Origin: a virus
IMG/VR virus record: IMGVR_UViG_3300046318_000491
Span: 1-64,000 of that record
DNA length: 64,000 nucleotides
Reading direction: 5' to 3' (one strand)
Made by a program: the position numbers and the translations under genes. Below, one piece after another: positions 23,626 through 30,879 of this stretch. Under the pieces are notes generated by a model. It did no database searches, had not been told where the DNA came from, and was given only the letters and a program-made list of their open reading frames with translations. Within the stretch, counting starts at the first letter, position 1. The number at the start of each line of letters is the position of its first letter.

Positions 23626-24519
23626 CTATTTGTCAAGTAGAACATCATCGACACACGCGTAGGTGTTTTCAATGGTCCCATCATTGACTATATATAGGGA
23701 AAAGAAGTAAGAGTCTAAGGCTGTTTCCGAGATATGATCATTTGCAGGCCCAACGCCTTCCCGGGAAATACGCCAAACCTCACCGCCTAGCGTTTTGATT
23801 GCATCAGCCTCATTAGGGAATCGGACATCTGCAAAGACTATCTTTGATCCATCTTCGACAGAGTTAAGCGCAGTATCTACCCAGAAGTTTTCCCCAAACA
23901 TTTCACGCCCAACTTCAGTCCCCATGCGCTGCATAAGCCCACGAATATTAGGACTAACCTCTTTAAGAGTCTCCCACCCCATGAGATCAACAGCCGTGGC
24001 TAGATTCATACTATAGCTATCTACATCAATTTCTGGGTTAAGTCGGTACAATGCTTCTCGCATCGGATCTGCAAATGACATTTTTGTATAGCCATGCTTA
24101 TCAACTAGTCGAGCAGCAATGGTATCTTTACCAACCCTAGCCCAACCAGATAATCCAATAACTTCTACACGCGGAACTAGAGCACCATTTTTTAGGACCA
24201 TCAGAGGAAGGCCTAAAGCTCTAGCAACAGCAACCTCTAGTGATGCCCCTTTAGAGTTTTGCCAACCAGGAAGAACGCAGAGCATATCCACATCCATAAC
24301 ATGAGGCAGGTCACGCTTCATATAGTAAGACCAAAGCTTATTAGGCGAGTCAGGGGTACCAGCTGACTGCAGCGCTTCTTGAACGGTGGCACCATCGTTA
24401 TGAGCTGGGTTGATTACTTCATAGCCAAGCTTCTCTAATTGATGCTCTGCTTCAAAAAATGCGGGGAAGTTAAAATCTTTCATGCCGCTCATTGGTCCAG
24501 CGATATAGATTTTAGTCAT
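23626..24519 (-). CDS. DUF4406 - deoxynucleoside monophosphate kinase fusion
   Basis: Two enzymes seem fused in 297 residues. Residues 1-112 (KIYIAGPMSGMKDFNFPAF, VINPAH, ASLEVAVARALGLP) match DUF4406, related to nucleoside 2-deoxyribosyltransferases. From about 118 a kinase domain begins with P-loop GLSGWARVGKD (G130-K131) and continues with MSFADPMREAL and FADVRFPNEADAI, the pattern of phage dNMP kinases such as T4 gp1. Fusion suggests coupled handling of nucleotides for phage DNA synthesis. It sits near exonuclease, thyX and dut. The domain boundary is approximate. Confidence 0.8.
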   Translation of the reverse strand: MTKIYIAGPMSGMKDFNFPAFFEAEHQLEKLGYEVINPAHNDGATVQEALQSAGTPDSPNKLWSYYMKRDLPHVMDVDMLCVLPGWQNSKGASLEVAVARALGLPLMVLKNGALVPRVEVIGLSGWARVGKDTIAARLVDKHGYTKMSFADPMREALYRLNPEIDVDSYSMNLATAVDLMGWETLKEVSPNIRGLMQRMGTEVGREMFGENFWVDTALNSVEDGSKIVFADVRFPNEADAIKTLGGEVWRISREGVGPANDHISETALDSYFFSLYIVNDGTIENTYACVDDVLLDK

Positions 24520-24522
24520 TTT

Positions 24523-24867
24523 TTACCCGTCTGAAAGTAAGTACTCCAGTAAATCTGGATTGTCTCTAATCAATACTAGTAGAGATTCTTCCCAAACCCC
24601 AATGAAATAATGCTCCCAGGTATCAAAGTTATCACTTTTTTTAGGCGTCACAGATGTATCGTAGACGTTTCTAGCAGCATGCATTAATTCATGCCAAAGA
24701 GTCAGCTGCTGCCTACTATGTGAAATATCTTTATCGATAACAATTAGATTTTCTGTATCCAAAGTATAGCCAAAAGTCCCGTCGTTAAGCATGCCATCGT
24801 CATGGCGAGAGCGTTCAATGATGTCAAACCATTGGCTACCGACTCTTACTTTAAGAGGTATATTCAT
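24523..24867 (-). CDS. Small HExxH zinc metallopeptidase-like protein
   Basis: The 114-residue protein carries LWHELMHAAR (H59-E60-x2-H63), the zincin motif, flanked by FGYTLDTENLIVID and WEHYFIGVWEESLL. The small size resembles ImmA/IrrE- or SprT-like minimal peptidases. ImmA-type enzymes cleave repressors; that role here is speculation. GGCCAGAG may be its ribosome-binding site. Confidence 0.65.
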   Translation of the reverse strand: MNIPLKVRVGSQWFDIIERSRHDDGMLNDGTFGYTLDTENLIVIDKDISHSRQQLTLWHELMHAARNVYDTSVTPKKSDNFDTWEHYFIGVWEESLLVLIRDNPDLLEYLLSDG

Positions 24868-24892
24868 CTCTGGCCTTAATAAGTAAAGAAGA

Positions 24893-25540
24893 CTAGTCTA
24901 CCGGATTTTCATTAAGCCTTTTTTTAGAGAAAGCGGTACCTACATACCTGATTCCCGACGTAACAGTAGCTACTCCATGTAGATACTCTTCTGTACCAGG
25001 GTGCATAACTAAACTACCAGCCTCTGGTTTTATTGCTATTTCCAAGTTTGGATAGTATATTTGACCACCTTCATAGTCATCATTTAGATATAGAACCATC
25101 CCATGAGGCGTGTCGACTCCCACCTTGAGACCAGGTAGGGAGTCATAGTGAGGTAGCATATCCCCTAATGTCTTCATAACATTTATCACGCTAGCTTTTA
25201 TAAAAAAATCTGCTCTATCTGATCCGTATAAATCAGCGTAAAGATTTTCTAATTTTGTATTGATATTTTCTATAGCTGTTCTCACCGATGGGCTATCGTA
25301 TTTACCTAGAAATACATAAGGCTTTTCTCCAGGGTTTACTTGATTATCATTAGTGTAGCCAACTAAATCTTCATTATCATAGTGATTTGCCAAAGAATCT
25401 ACTACTGCTGATATCAATGTTGCAGTCTGATCCTTAGATAAAAAATTTTTTACATAGACAATCTCTGTAGCAGATATGTCGTTAGAAAATTTAGATATGT
25501 CTATAGTATTAGGATGCATTAGCCATAAAGTATCTGCCAT
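24893..25540 (-). CDS. 2OG-Fe(II) oxygenase (P4H-like)
   Basis: The 215-residue protein has H131-Y-D133 (LPHYDSL), YLNDDYEGGQIYYP, KPEAGSLVMHPG, H188 (YLHGV) and R198. All active-site residues are present. It overlaps the FkbM-like methyltransferase gene upstream by 32 bases; an alternative start 7 codons in (ATG at 25519) would reduce this. The pairing with a methyltransferase suggests sequential modification of one target, which is inference. Confidence 0.82.
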   Translation of the reverse strand: MADTLWLMHPNTIDISKFSNDISATEIVYVKNFLSKDQTATLISAVVDSLANHYDNEDLVGYTNDNQVNPGEKPYVFLGKYDSPSVRTAIENINTKLENLYADLYGSDRADFFIKASVINVMKTLGDMLPHYDSLPGLKVGVDTPHGMVLYLNDDYEGGQIYYPNLEIAIKPEAGSLVMHPGTEEYLHGVATVTSGIRYVGTAFSKKRLNENPVD

Positions 25541-26117
25541 AGTCGGTATAAGGAATTACTGTAGAGTCGATCCACCAGTCCTCGTGGGGGTGGCGCTGGA
25601 CTAGTTGATAGCCATAGCTAGAGAGAATTGCTCTCTGAGCATCACGATCAGCGGTATTTTTATAATTATTTAGACTATCATGTTCGAATTGAATAACTGT
25701 AAATCTATATGTACTAAGCGGTAGATTAACTAGACCTTTTAAGCACAGAGAGCCAGGGCCAATTTCTCTACCTAAGTCGTCATAGCCAGCATCCATATCT
25801 ACCTGAAGGTAGTCAATTTGCTTAGGAAAGTTATTTTCCTCAAAGTACTTGCGAAAATCAAAGGTAGTTGCATCGTGAAGAATGCACGGATTAGCTCGAT
25901 TAGCATTAAACTCCTCGGCAAACTCAGGTACGACATCAAAAGAAACTCCCGACCAGTGGAACCTATTCTCTAATAGCCAAGTATTGCTGCCTCTCTTAGA
26001 ATGAAAAGCACCAAGCTCTACGTACGTGCCATAAGTTTTCTCATCTAGGACACTGATAACGAAAGACTCATTTCCTCCGCCGCCGCTATTGCTATCTGGG
26101 TACACCTGGTAATTCAT
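25509..26117 (-). CDS. FkbM-like SAM-dependent methyltransferase
   Basis: The 202-residue protein has GTYVELGAFHSKRGSNTWLLE at the SAM-binding position (close to the FkbM motif FxDvGAnxGxxs), then SFDVVPEFAEEFNANR and IDYLQVDMDAGYDD. FkbM-type enzymes methylate hydroxyl groups of sugars or small molecules. The neighbour is a 2OG oxygenase, so a hydroxylate-then-methylate pair is possible. It overlaps both neighbours. Confidence 0.65.
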   Translation of the reverse strand: MNYQVYPDSNSGGGGNESFVISVLDEKTYGTYVELGAFHSKRGSNTWLLENRFHWSGVSFDVVPEFAEEFNANRANPCILHDATTFDFRKYFEENNFPKQIDYLQVDMDAGYDDLGREIGPGSLCLKGLVNLPLSTYRFTVIQFEHDSLNNYKNTADRDAQRAILSSYGYQLVQRHPHEDWWIDSTVIPYTDYGRYFMANAS

Positions 26118-26404
26118 TAGAGGTCCTTCGAAATAAGTTCAATTGCACGATTCAACCCAGTAACAAGCTTAAGGTCTTCTATAGAAGAGACACTAGCCAG
26201 CTCTGCTCTAAGAATGTCAATTATTTTTACTTTGGTATCCTCTACCGCAAGCTCGTAACCAAAGGTGGTGGAAGAATCAATTGCCTCAGCAAGCGAGTTA
26301 TGCAGTACTTCTTTAGCAGCCATAGCTGCCTGCACAGCAGAACCCACTTTAGAAATAATACGGTCATCTGGATCCGGTATGTTATCAAAGTCATTAAGTG
26401 ACAT
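26117..26404 (-). CDS. Small helical protein, unknown
   Basis: The 95-residue protein is acidic and almost wholly helical. It shares single bases with the stop of thyX upstream and the start of the FkbM-like gene downstream. The family is not recognised. Confidence 0.55.
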   Translation of the reverse strand: MSLNDFDNIPDPDDRIISKVGSAVQAAMAAKEVLHNSLAEAIDSSTTFGYELAVEDTKVKIIDILRAELASVSSIEDLKLVTGLNRAIELISKDL

Positions 26405-27099
26405 TAGGGGGCCACACGTCCGTTCTTATTAAATGTTTCATATGTAATTGGCATCTTCTCAGCGAAGAACTCCTCCATCTTTTCAGCAACCATTTCGATT
26501 TCCCGCTGAGGAAAGCTAGGGAAGTGAGTACCCTCGCGTGTAGTACGAAGGGATAGAAAGTTCATAAGAGAGCGAGCATTCATTGTCACATACATAGATG
26601 AATAGATATTTACAGGAAGTACAGCGCGAGCAACCTCACGAGCAATCCCCTTATCTAGCATCCATAGATATTCTGCATATGCGAGCTGGTTAGCATCATG
26701 AATTGAATTAACAACATCAGCAAACTGCTCAGTTGTGCCATCTTCAAAAGTGTATGCACCCGGCTTACCTACTTGAATAAGCTTACGATCAACTGAAGGC
26801 GAGTAGAAAACCGGTGAAAGCTCCTTGTAACGACCCGATTCTTCATTATAAGAAGCCATGCGGTGCCGCATAAACTCACGGAAGACAAAGATAGGAGCCT
26901 CGATAAAGAACGTAAAAGCATTGTGCTCAAATGGTGATCCGTGACGATCGCGCATTAGATAGTTGATGAGGCCGGCATCTTTGTCAGGATTCCCGGATGC
27001 TCCTGTAGAAACACGAGCTGCCATAGTAACGGCTTCATCAGATGCCATAGAGTTGATAAGCTCTACAGTCATATCACTACGAAATTTAATCTCAGTCAT
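26404..27099 (-). CDS. thyX: Flavin-dependent thymidylate synthase ThyX
   Basis: The 231-residue protein contains the ThyX motif RHRx7S (R78-H79-R80 ... S88) in FREFMRHRMASYNEES, followed by RYKEL, and the C-terminal NARSLMNFLSLR segment. ThyX converts dUMP to dTMP using FAD, NADPH and methylenetetrahydrofolate. Length is normal for the family. It shares a base with the dUTPase gene upstream (TAATG), so dUTP to dUMP to dTMP is encoded in one operon. Confidence 0.95.
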   Translation of the reverse strand: MTEIKFRSDMTVELINSMASDEAVTMAARVSTGASGNPDKDAGLINYLMRDRHGSPFEHNAFTFFIEAPIFVFREFMRHRMASYNEESGRYKELSPVFYSPSVDRKLIQVGKPGAYTFEDGTTEQFADVVNSIHDANQLAYAEYLWMLDKGIAREVARAVLPVNIYSSMYVTMNARSLMNFLSLRTTREGTHFPSFPQREIEMVAEKMEEFFAEKMPITYETFNKNGRVAP

Positions 27100-27545
27100 T
27101 AGCTTTTTACTCCTGTTGATCCAAATCCACCTTCGCCACGATTAGTCTCGTCTAGTGATTCAACTTGCTCAAACTCAACAGTTAGAACTTCCTGAAAAAC
27201 CAACTGAGCAATACGGTCACCAATTTCAATCTCTACCGATCTATCGTTATCAGAGTTGTATAGGATGACACCAATTTCTCCACGATAGTTAGAGTCAATA
27301 GTCCCGGGGGCATTTAGAACTGTAAGCCCTTGCTTGAGAGCCAATCCGCTACGAGGGTGTACCAAAGCAACTACATTATCAGGAAGTGCTAGTTTGACCC
27401 CAGTCATAACTAACTTACGCTCTCCAGGATAGATAATGTCGCCACGGGCAGCACGCAGGTCTGCACCGGCATCTCCTGGCTGGCTATATGTAGGAATTAG
27501 CGCCTTATCGGTCACTGTTATTTTAACTTTATCTACGTAGGTCAT
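27099..27545 (-). CDS. dut: dUTPase (dUTP pyrophosphatase)
   Basis: The 148-residue protein has the five trimeric dUTPase motifs: PGDAGADLRA, HPRSGLALKQG, GTIDSNYRGEIGVILYN, GDRIAQLVF and RGEGGFGSTG. It hydrolyses dUTP to dUMP, keeping uracil out of phage DNA and feeding ThyX next door. TACTGT lies 6 bases before the ATG, a weak match to the leaderless pattern. Confidence 0.95.
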   Translation of the reverse strand: MTYVDKVKITVTDKALIPTYSQPGDAGADLRAARGDIIYPGERKLVMTGVKLALPDNVVALVHPRSGLALKQGLTVLNAPGTIDSNYRGEIGVILYNSDNDRSVEIEIGDRIAQLVFQEVLTVEFEQVESLDETNRGEGGFGSTGVKS

Positions 27546-27581
27546 ATCTACACAGTACCATAAGCCCTGCCTTAATAGCGA

Positions 27582-27587
27582 TAAACT
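27582..27587 (+). promoter_or_regulatory. -10 hexamer for a leaderless start (TAAACT)
   Basis: TAAACT lies exactly 6 bases before the ATG at 27594. The flanking bases (TAAACTATAG) are the same as before the 9880 gene. Confidence 0.5.
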
Positions 27588-27593
27588 ATAGGA

Positions 27594-28178
27594 ATGATTA
27601 CCTACTCAAAAGAAGATATCTTAAAAGGCATACAGGATGCTAGAGATAGCGAGATTGCTGTCGTTTTTAAAGAGATGATTTTAGTAAACCCCAACTGGTC
27701 TAGCTTTATAACAATGATTGACAAGGCTTCTCGCACTCCCCCTCGAGACCTATACCTAGGTTCTCCCCTAGAAGAGCGTCTAGTCAACAGTCTTATTGTT
27801 AGAAATCTTTTTTACCTAACCGTAGGGTTCTCTGATGACAGAGATATTAGAGAAATTCAACAAGTGTATGAAACATTCAAAGATATTTTTAGCAACGAGC
27901 TTCTGCCTATATCTGCATTTGTCAACATAATTGGTGGAGAGAAGCCGGGGGAGGCTCATCATGACGAAAGAGAAACTATATTTTGGCAGTGTATAGGCAC
28001 TTCTGAGTGGACTGTATATGAAGATCCAGCCGAGGGTAAATACGAAGTAGCATCTCTTAAAATTAAAAATCAGTTTGTATTAAACCCTGGTGACATTTTG
28101 TATCTAAAAAATAGGGGAATACACTCTGTTAAAAATTATGGACCTAGAGCTGCAATCGCATTTGCGCCAGTAAAATAA
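27594..28178 (+). CDS. JmjC/cupin-type 2OG oxygenase-like protein, copy 1
   Basis: The 194-residue protein has a cupin core: H122-H-D124 (EAHHDERET), WQCIGTSEWTVYE, LNPGDILYLKNRGIHSV (H177) and GPRAAIAF (R185). HxD...H is the iron triad of JmjC and related oxygenases. It is a paralogue of the gene at 28967, with the same residue numbers for all four positions. The two flank the RNA island. A role in protein or nucleotide hydroxylation is inferred only. Confidence 0.7.
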   Translation: MITYSKEDILKGIQDARDSEIAVVFKEMILVNPNWSSFITMIDKASRTPPRDLYLGSPLEERLVNSLIVRNLFYLTVGFSDDRDIREIQQVYETFKDIFSNELLPISAFVNIIGGEKPGEAHHDERETIFWQCIGTSEWTVYEDPAEGKYEVASLKIKNQFVLNPGDILYLKNRGIHSVKNYGPRAAIAFAPVK

Positions 28179-28182
28179 AAAA

Positions 28183-28210
28183 CCCCGCACCTTCCCGGGC
28201 ACGGGGTTTT
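28183..28210 (+). terminator. Rho-independent terminator
   Basis: CCCCG (28183-28187) pairs with CGGGG (28202-28206) across a CCCGGG-containing loop, followed by TTTT. It ends the 27594 gene a few bases after its stop. Confidence 0.75.
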
Positions 28211-28391
28211 GCCAATGACGCAACCTAGACCGGAATCCAGCCCTGTTCACTAGATGGCGCTAGCTTTTCAATTGCATCGTGACTTCTAGGGTCTCGATCC
28301 CTACACACCCCTAACCCATCTCGCGAAGATGGCGATGTGGCTCCATACGAAGTCTGTTCATGTAACATTTTAACCAAGTGCAAAGCACCGA
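28211..28391. other. Non-coding stretch with strong hairpins, possible structured RNA
   Basis: No gene is supported here. Two clear hairpins are visible: TAGGG-TCTCGAT-CCCTA (28287-28303), which resembles a tRNA T-arm in size, and CCATCT-CGCGA-AGATGG (28316-28332). I could not fold the stretch into a cloverleaf on either strand. It may be an unrecognised small RNA, a degenerate tRNA, or the 3' processing region of the minus-strand RNA transcript. Confidence 0.35.
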
Positions 28392-28463
28392 GCCTCAAGC
28401 AGGAATTGAACCCGCGACATCAATATTACAAGTATTGCGCTCTACCAACTGAGCTATTGAGGC
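28392..28463 (-). tRNA. tRNA-Thr (UGU anticodon)
   Basis: A 72-base cloverleaf: acceptor GCCTCAA/TTGAGGC, D-arm GCTCAGTTGGTAGAGC, anticodon stem CAATA/TATTG around CTTGTAA (anticodon UGU), T-loop TTCAATT. CCA is not encoded. It would read ACA codons, fitting the Thr-rich fibre proteins of this phage. Confidence 0.95.
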
Positions 28464-28578
28464 TTATTAGCACTAGGGTCCTTCAACCGTCCGGAACAGG
28501 GTTCCTAGCACTTGCCCTACCGCACTTTGGGCCATTTACCTACCACGCCCATATGTCGTGTTTCGGAGTGCGGAATCG
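28464..28578. other. Spacer between tRNA-Thr and tmRNA, possibly structured
   Basis: These 115 bases hold no supported gene. There is a compact GGAAC-AGG-GTTCC hairpin (28490-28502) and a CTAGG/CCTAG pair around it. On the minus strand this follows the tmRNA 3' end and could be a processing region or another small RNA. Confidence 0.3.
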
Positions 28579-28893
28579 TGGAGATGCGGGGAATTGAACC
28601 CCGGTCCGATCAAAAACAAACTATTCTTCTACAAGCTTAGGCTTTACCAGCCACGGTACTACAGCTGCGGGATCTTAAGGTCTCCTGCTGCAACCCTTTA
28701 GTGGTTCTATTTATTTAAAACCTGACTGCCCAGCTAGAACTACTGCTTTGTCAGGGGCACGGGGCTACTATTAGGCAGCTAGTGCGAATGCTGAACGTGA
28801 GTTTGCATTTATTGCTTTGCCCGATTTAAGAGGTACAGGCTTCTCTGCGTGCTTCACTAGTTTGTCGAATGACCGTCGAAACCTGTCATCCCC
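28579..28893 (-). ncRNA. ssrA: tmRNA (transfer-messenger RNA)
   Basis: The minus-strand 5' end GGGGATGACAGGTTTCGACGG and 3' end GGTTCAATTCCCCGCATCTCCA pair as the tRNA-like acceptor (GGGGATG with CATCTCC), and the T-arm is intact. A resume codon GGC at 28819-28821 opens a tag frame GKAINANSRSAFALAA ending in tandem stops TAA TAG (TAA at 28771-28773). The ALAA end is the usual proteolysis signal. tmRNA rescues stalled ribosomes and tags the peptides; copies are known in some large phages. CCA is not encoded. Confidence 0.93.
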
Positions 28894-28954
28894 TCTATTT
28901 AGTTATAAATCTATAGTAACACATCAATCCCTAATAGCAACACTAAATACCATA

Positions 28955-28960
28955 TAGAAT
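28955..28960 (+). promoter_or_regulatory. -10 hexamer for a leaderless start (TAGAAT)
   Basis: TAGAAT lies exactly 6 bases (CTTTTT) before the ATG at 28967, with no Shine-Dalgarno sequence. Confidence 0.5.
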
Positions 28961-28966
28961 CTTTTT

Positions 28967-29641
28967 ATGACTAACTTTGATAGATTAGAAGAGGTACGCG
29001 CCGGAATCGAGCACGTGCGTAATGGTGGCTTGGCTGTAGTTTTCAAGAACCTATTCCCAGAGGTACCTAGCTGGGAGGACTTTATTAACCATGCTCAGCA
29101 TGAGATAACTACTCCTCCAGGAAATATCCCTGCATGGCCATACGAAGAACGGTTCATCAATGGCGTACTACTTAGAAATCTTTTTTACTTAATGGTCTCT
29201 AACCCAAGCGATCAAGTTTTTCCTCAGACTAAAGCTGTACGAGAAGTTTTTGATGAACTTCTAGAAGATAATATTTGGCCAGTTAGTGCATTTGTAAACT
29301 TCCTTGGTGGAGAAAAGCCGATCGAGCCCCACTGCGACTACCGTGAGACAGTCTATTGGCAGTGTCAAGGTAAGGTCACTTGGAAGATATACAAGCGTGA
29401 AAACGTAGAACAAGGATCACCATATGGTATTCAACCAGAAATGGAACTTCACCTAGAGCCAGGTGACGTTATCTTTGTAGGATTCTTAGTAGGTCACTCA
29501 GTCGTAACGCCAGGGCCTCGCGCTGCAATTGGCTTCCAGCATAAGCAGGATGACCAAGGGCGTTTTGATGAAGGCAACAAAATTGTTAAGAAGCACTATG
29601 AAGATCTAGGTGTAGAGGTCGACTACAGTCGAAACTCTTAG
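28967..29641 (+). CDS. JmjC/cupin-type 2OG oxygenase-like protein, copy 2
   Basis: The 224-residue paralogue of the 27594 product has H122-C-D124 (EPHCDYRET), WQCQGKVTWKIY, LEPGDVIFVGF, H177 (GHSVV) and R185 (GPRAAIGF). Shared segments such as RNLFYLMV and PISAFVN/PVSAFVN cover most of the length. It has about 30 extra C-terminal residues. The stop overlaps the end of the converging SGNH gene by four bases. Confidence 0.72.
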   Translation: MTNFDRLEEVRAGIEHVRNGGLAVVFKNLFPEVPSWEDFINHAQHEITTPPGNIPAWPYEERFINGVLLRNLFYLMVSNPSDQVFPQTKAVREVFDELLEDNIWPVSAFVNFLGGEKPIEPHCDYRETVYWQCQGKVTWKIYKRENVEQGSPYGIQPEMELHLEPGDVIFVGFLVGHSVVTPGPRAAIGFQHKQDDQGRFDEGNKIVKKHYEDLGVEVDYSRNS

Positions 29642-30756
29642 TTTTTATCTAGGAACTCAATAAAAGTTTCAGCAATATGACGGTGCTGATGCGCCCCCAT
29701 ATGGGCATAGTCAATGCCATTAATATCATCTAAGCCTCTATAAAAATTAACGCCATAAGTGCTCATAAGCTCTTGGTGGCACTCCACTACTGGATGCTCT
29801 TTATTAGGACTATTTCTAAACTGTAGACCTAGAAAAACTTCACCTGCAATTTCTCTATCTGGATTCTGTACCCAGCAGTCTACATCTATATCTACCAGAT
29901 TGGTGTAGTTCTTAGGGAACAGCTCCTTGACTTCAAGTAAGAAGGAGAGTATAGAAGTGTCCCAGGTGCTCCATGCAAACTTAATTCCATGAGAGCGGCA
30001 ATACTGTTCTAAAAACAAGATGCTCTGCATAGACTCAAAAACTGCAATATCAGCAGGAAGTACATCGGCTGCTTCATGAGGCTTTTTAGAATAGGTTGGA
30101 GTCATGCTAGGTGGTAGTGCTTGATCTAGGTGTATCTCTAAAATTCTTGTAAAGTCATCAGAGCCTGGGTATCGAGAATCACGGTGCCCGTTTCCGCCGT
30201 ATATGAGCTGACCGCTATTTGTTGCTAAAGTCATTCTATAAAAGTCGGGAAATAGGCAGCATAGGATTTCTGGATGACCATGCTCATCAAAATAGGAGAG
30301 AATATTTCTTACAATCCACTGAACTGAAGCCCCCTGCTTTGAAATATTGGCATAAGACTTTCCAAGCTGATTAGCAAGGGTAGACCCCCAAATTACCTCT
30401 TCTGGTATCCCGGTGCCAAAAGTATTAGAGCATCCAGCAAAAACAACTTCTGCTGTACCATCAAACTCAGCGGATCGATACCCAATAGAGTTCATGCGGT
30501 ACGTGTTTACTTTGTCAGTATATATAGGCGTATTATCTTCATCAAATCTTAAAAAAAGCTTATCTTCCCAGGGGAGCCCTAGTTCTTCAAACTGATGCTT
30601 ACTTGCCTCAAAAAAGACTTGATTCTCTATTTCGGTACTAAAGATTTTTCTCAAAGTTTTTTCATTATATGAAATCCTTGAATTACCGGGCCTAAGCAGC
30701 TTAAGCGAGAAACCATCCTCATTACGGGAATGCTTGTTATTATCTCTGTCTCTCAT
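29638..30756 (-). CDS. SGNH/GDSL hydrolase-like protein
   Basis: The 372-residue protein has an SGNH-type first block VVFAGCSNTFGTGIPEE (Ser in the GcSnTfG context), a Gly-containing second block (ISKQGASVQWIVRN) and a late DYAHMGAHQHRHIAETF that could supply the catalytic Asp/His. SGNH enzymes include carbohydrate esterases and acyltransferase partners. There is no signal peptide. It is in a run with a carbamoyltransferase, so glycan modification is likely. TAGAAT lies 6 bases before the ATG. Confidence 0.65.
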   Translation of the reverse strand: MRDRDNNKHSRNEDGFSLKLLRPGNSRISYNEKTLRKIFSTEIENQVFFEASKHQFEELGLPWEDKLFLRFDEDNTPIYTDKVNTYRMNSIGYRSAEFDGTAEVVFAGCSNTFGTGIPEEVIWGSTLANQLGKSYANISKQGASVQWIVRNILSYFDEHGHPEILCCLFPDFYRMTLATNSGQLIYGGNGHRDSRYPGSDDFTRILEIHLDQALPPSMTPTYSKKPHEAADVLPADIAVFESMQSILFLEQYCRSHGIKFAWSTWDTSILSFLLEVKELFPKNYTNLVDIDVDCWVQNPDREIAGEVFLGLQFRNSPNKEHPVVECHQELMSTYGVNFYRGLDDINGIDYAHMGAHQHRHIAETFIEFLDKN

Positions 30757-30762
30757 GCGTTA

Positions 30763-30768
30763 ATTCTA
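30763..30768 (-). promoter_or_regulatory. -10 hexamer overlapping upstream stop codon (TAGAAT)
   Basis: TAGAAT precedes the ATG at 30756 by exactly 6 bases. Its first three bases are the TAG stop of the short upstream frame (30766-30867). Confidence 0.5.
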
Positions 30769-30867
30769 ATAGATATATTTTTTCTTTGAAGCGTTCTTCT
30801 TAGAGAACCGCTTTTTCCTATACGCAGCAATATATTTAGATATTAGGTATTTTATCTTGATAATCAT
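30766..30867 (-). CDS. 33-residue very basic peptide
   Basis: The frame MIIKIKYLISKYIAAYRKK... ends KKKYIY and is extremely Lys/Tyr-rich. It is short, but it lies in a series of genes all spaced by 9 bases, with TAGTAT 6 bases before its ATG. The regular spacing is the main support. Confidence 0.4.
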   Translation of the reverse strand: MIIKIKYLISKYIAAYRKKRFSKKNASKKKYIY

Positions 30868-30873
30868 AGCTAA

Positions 30874-30879
30874 ATACTA
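30874..30879 (-). promoter_or_regulatory. -10 hexamer overlapping upstream stop codon (TAGTAT)
   Basis: TAGTAT precedes the ATG at 30867 by 6 bases. Its first three bases are the TAG stop of the carbamoyltransferase gene. Confidence 0.4.

Noticed and set aside
28281-28310. Extra tRNA beside tRNA-Thr
   Set aside because: A T-arm-like hairpin is present, but no acceptor or anticodon stem could be fitted on either strand.
28337-28597. Plus-strand 86-codon frame over the RNA island
   Set aside because: It runs through tRNA-Thr and into the tmRNA 3' end and has no start signals.
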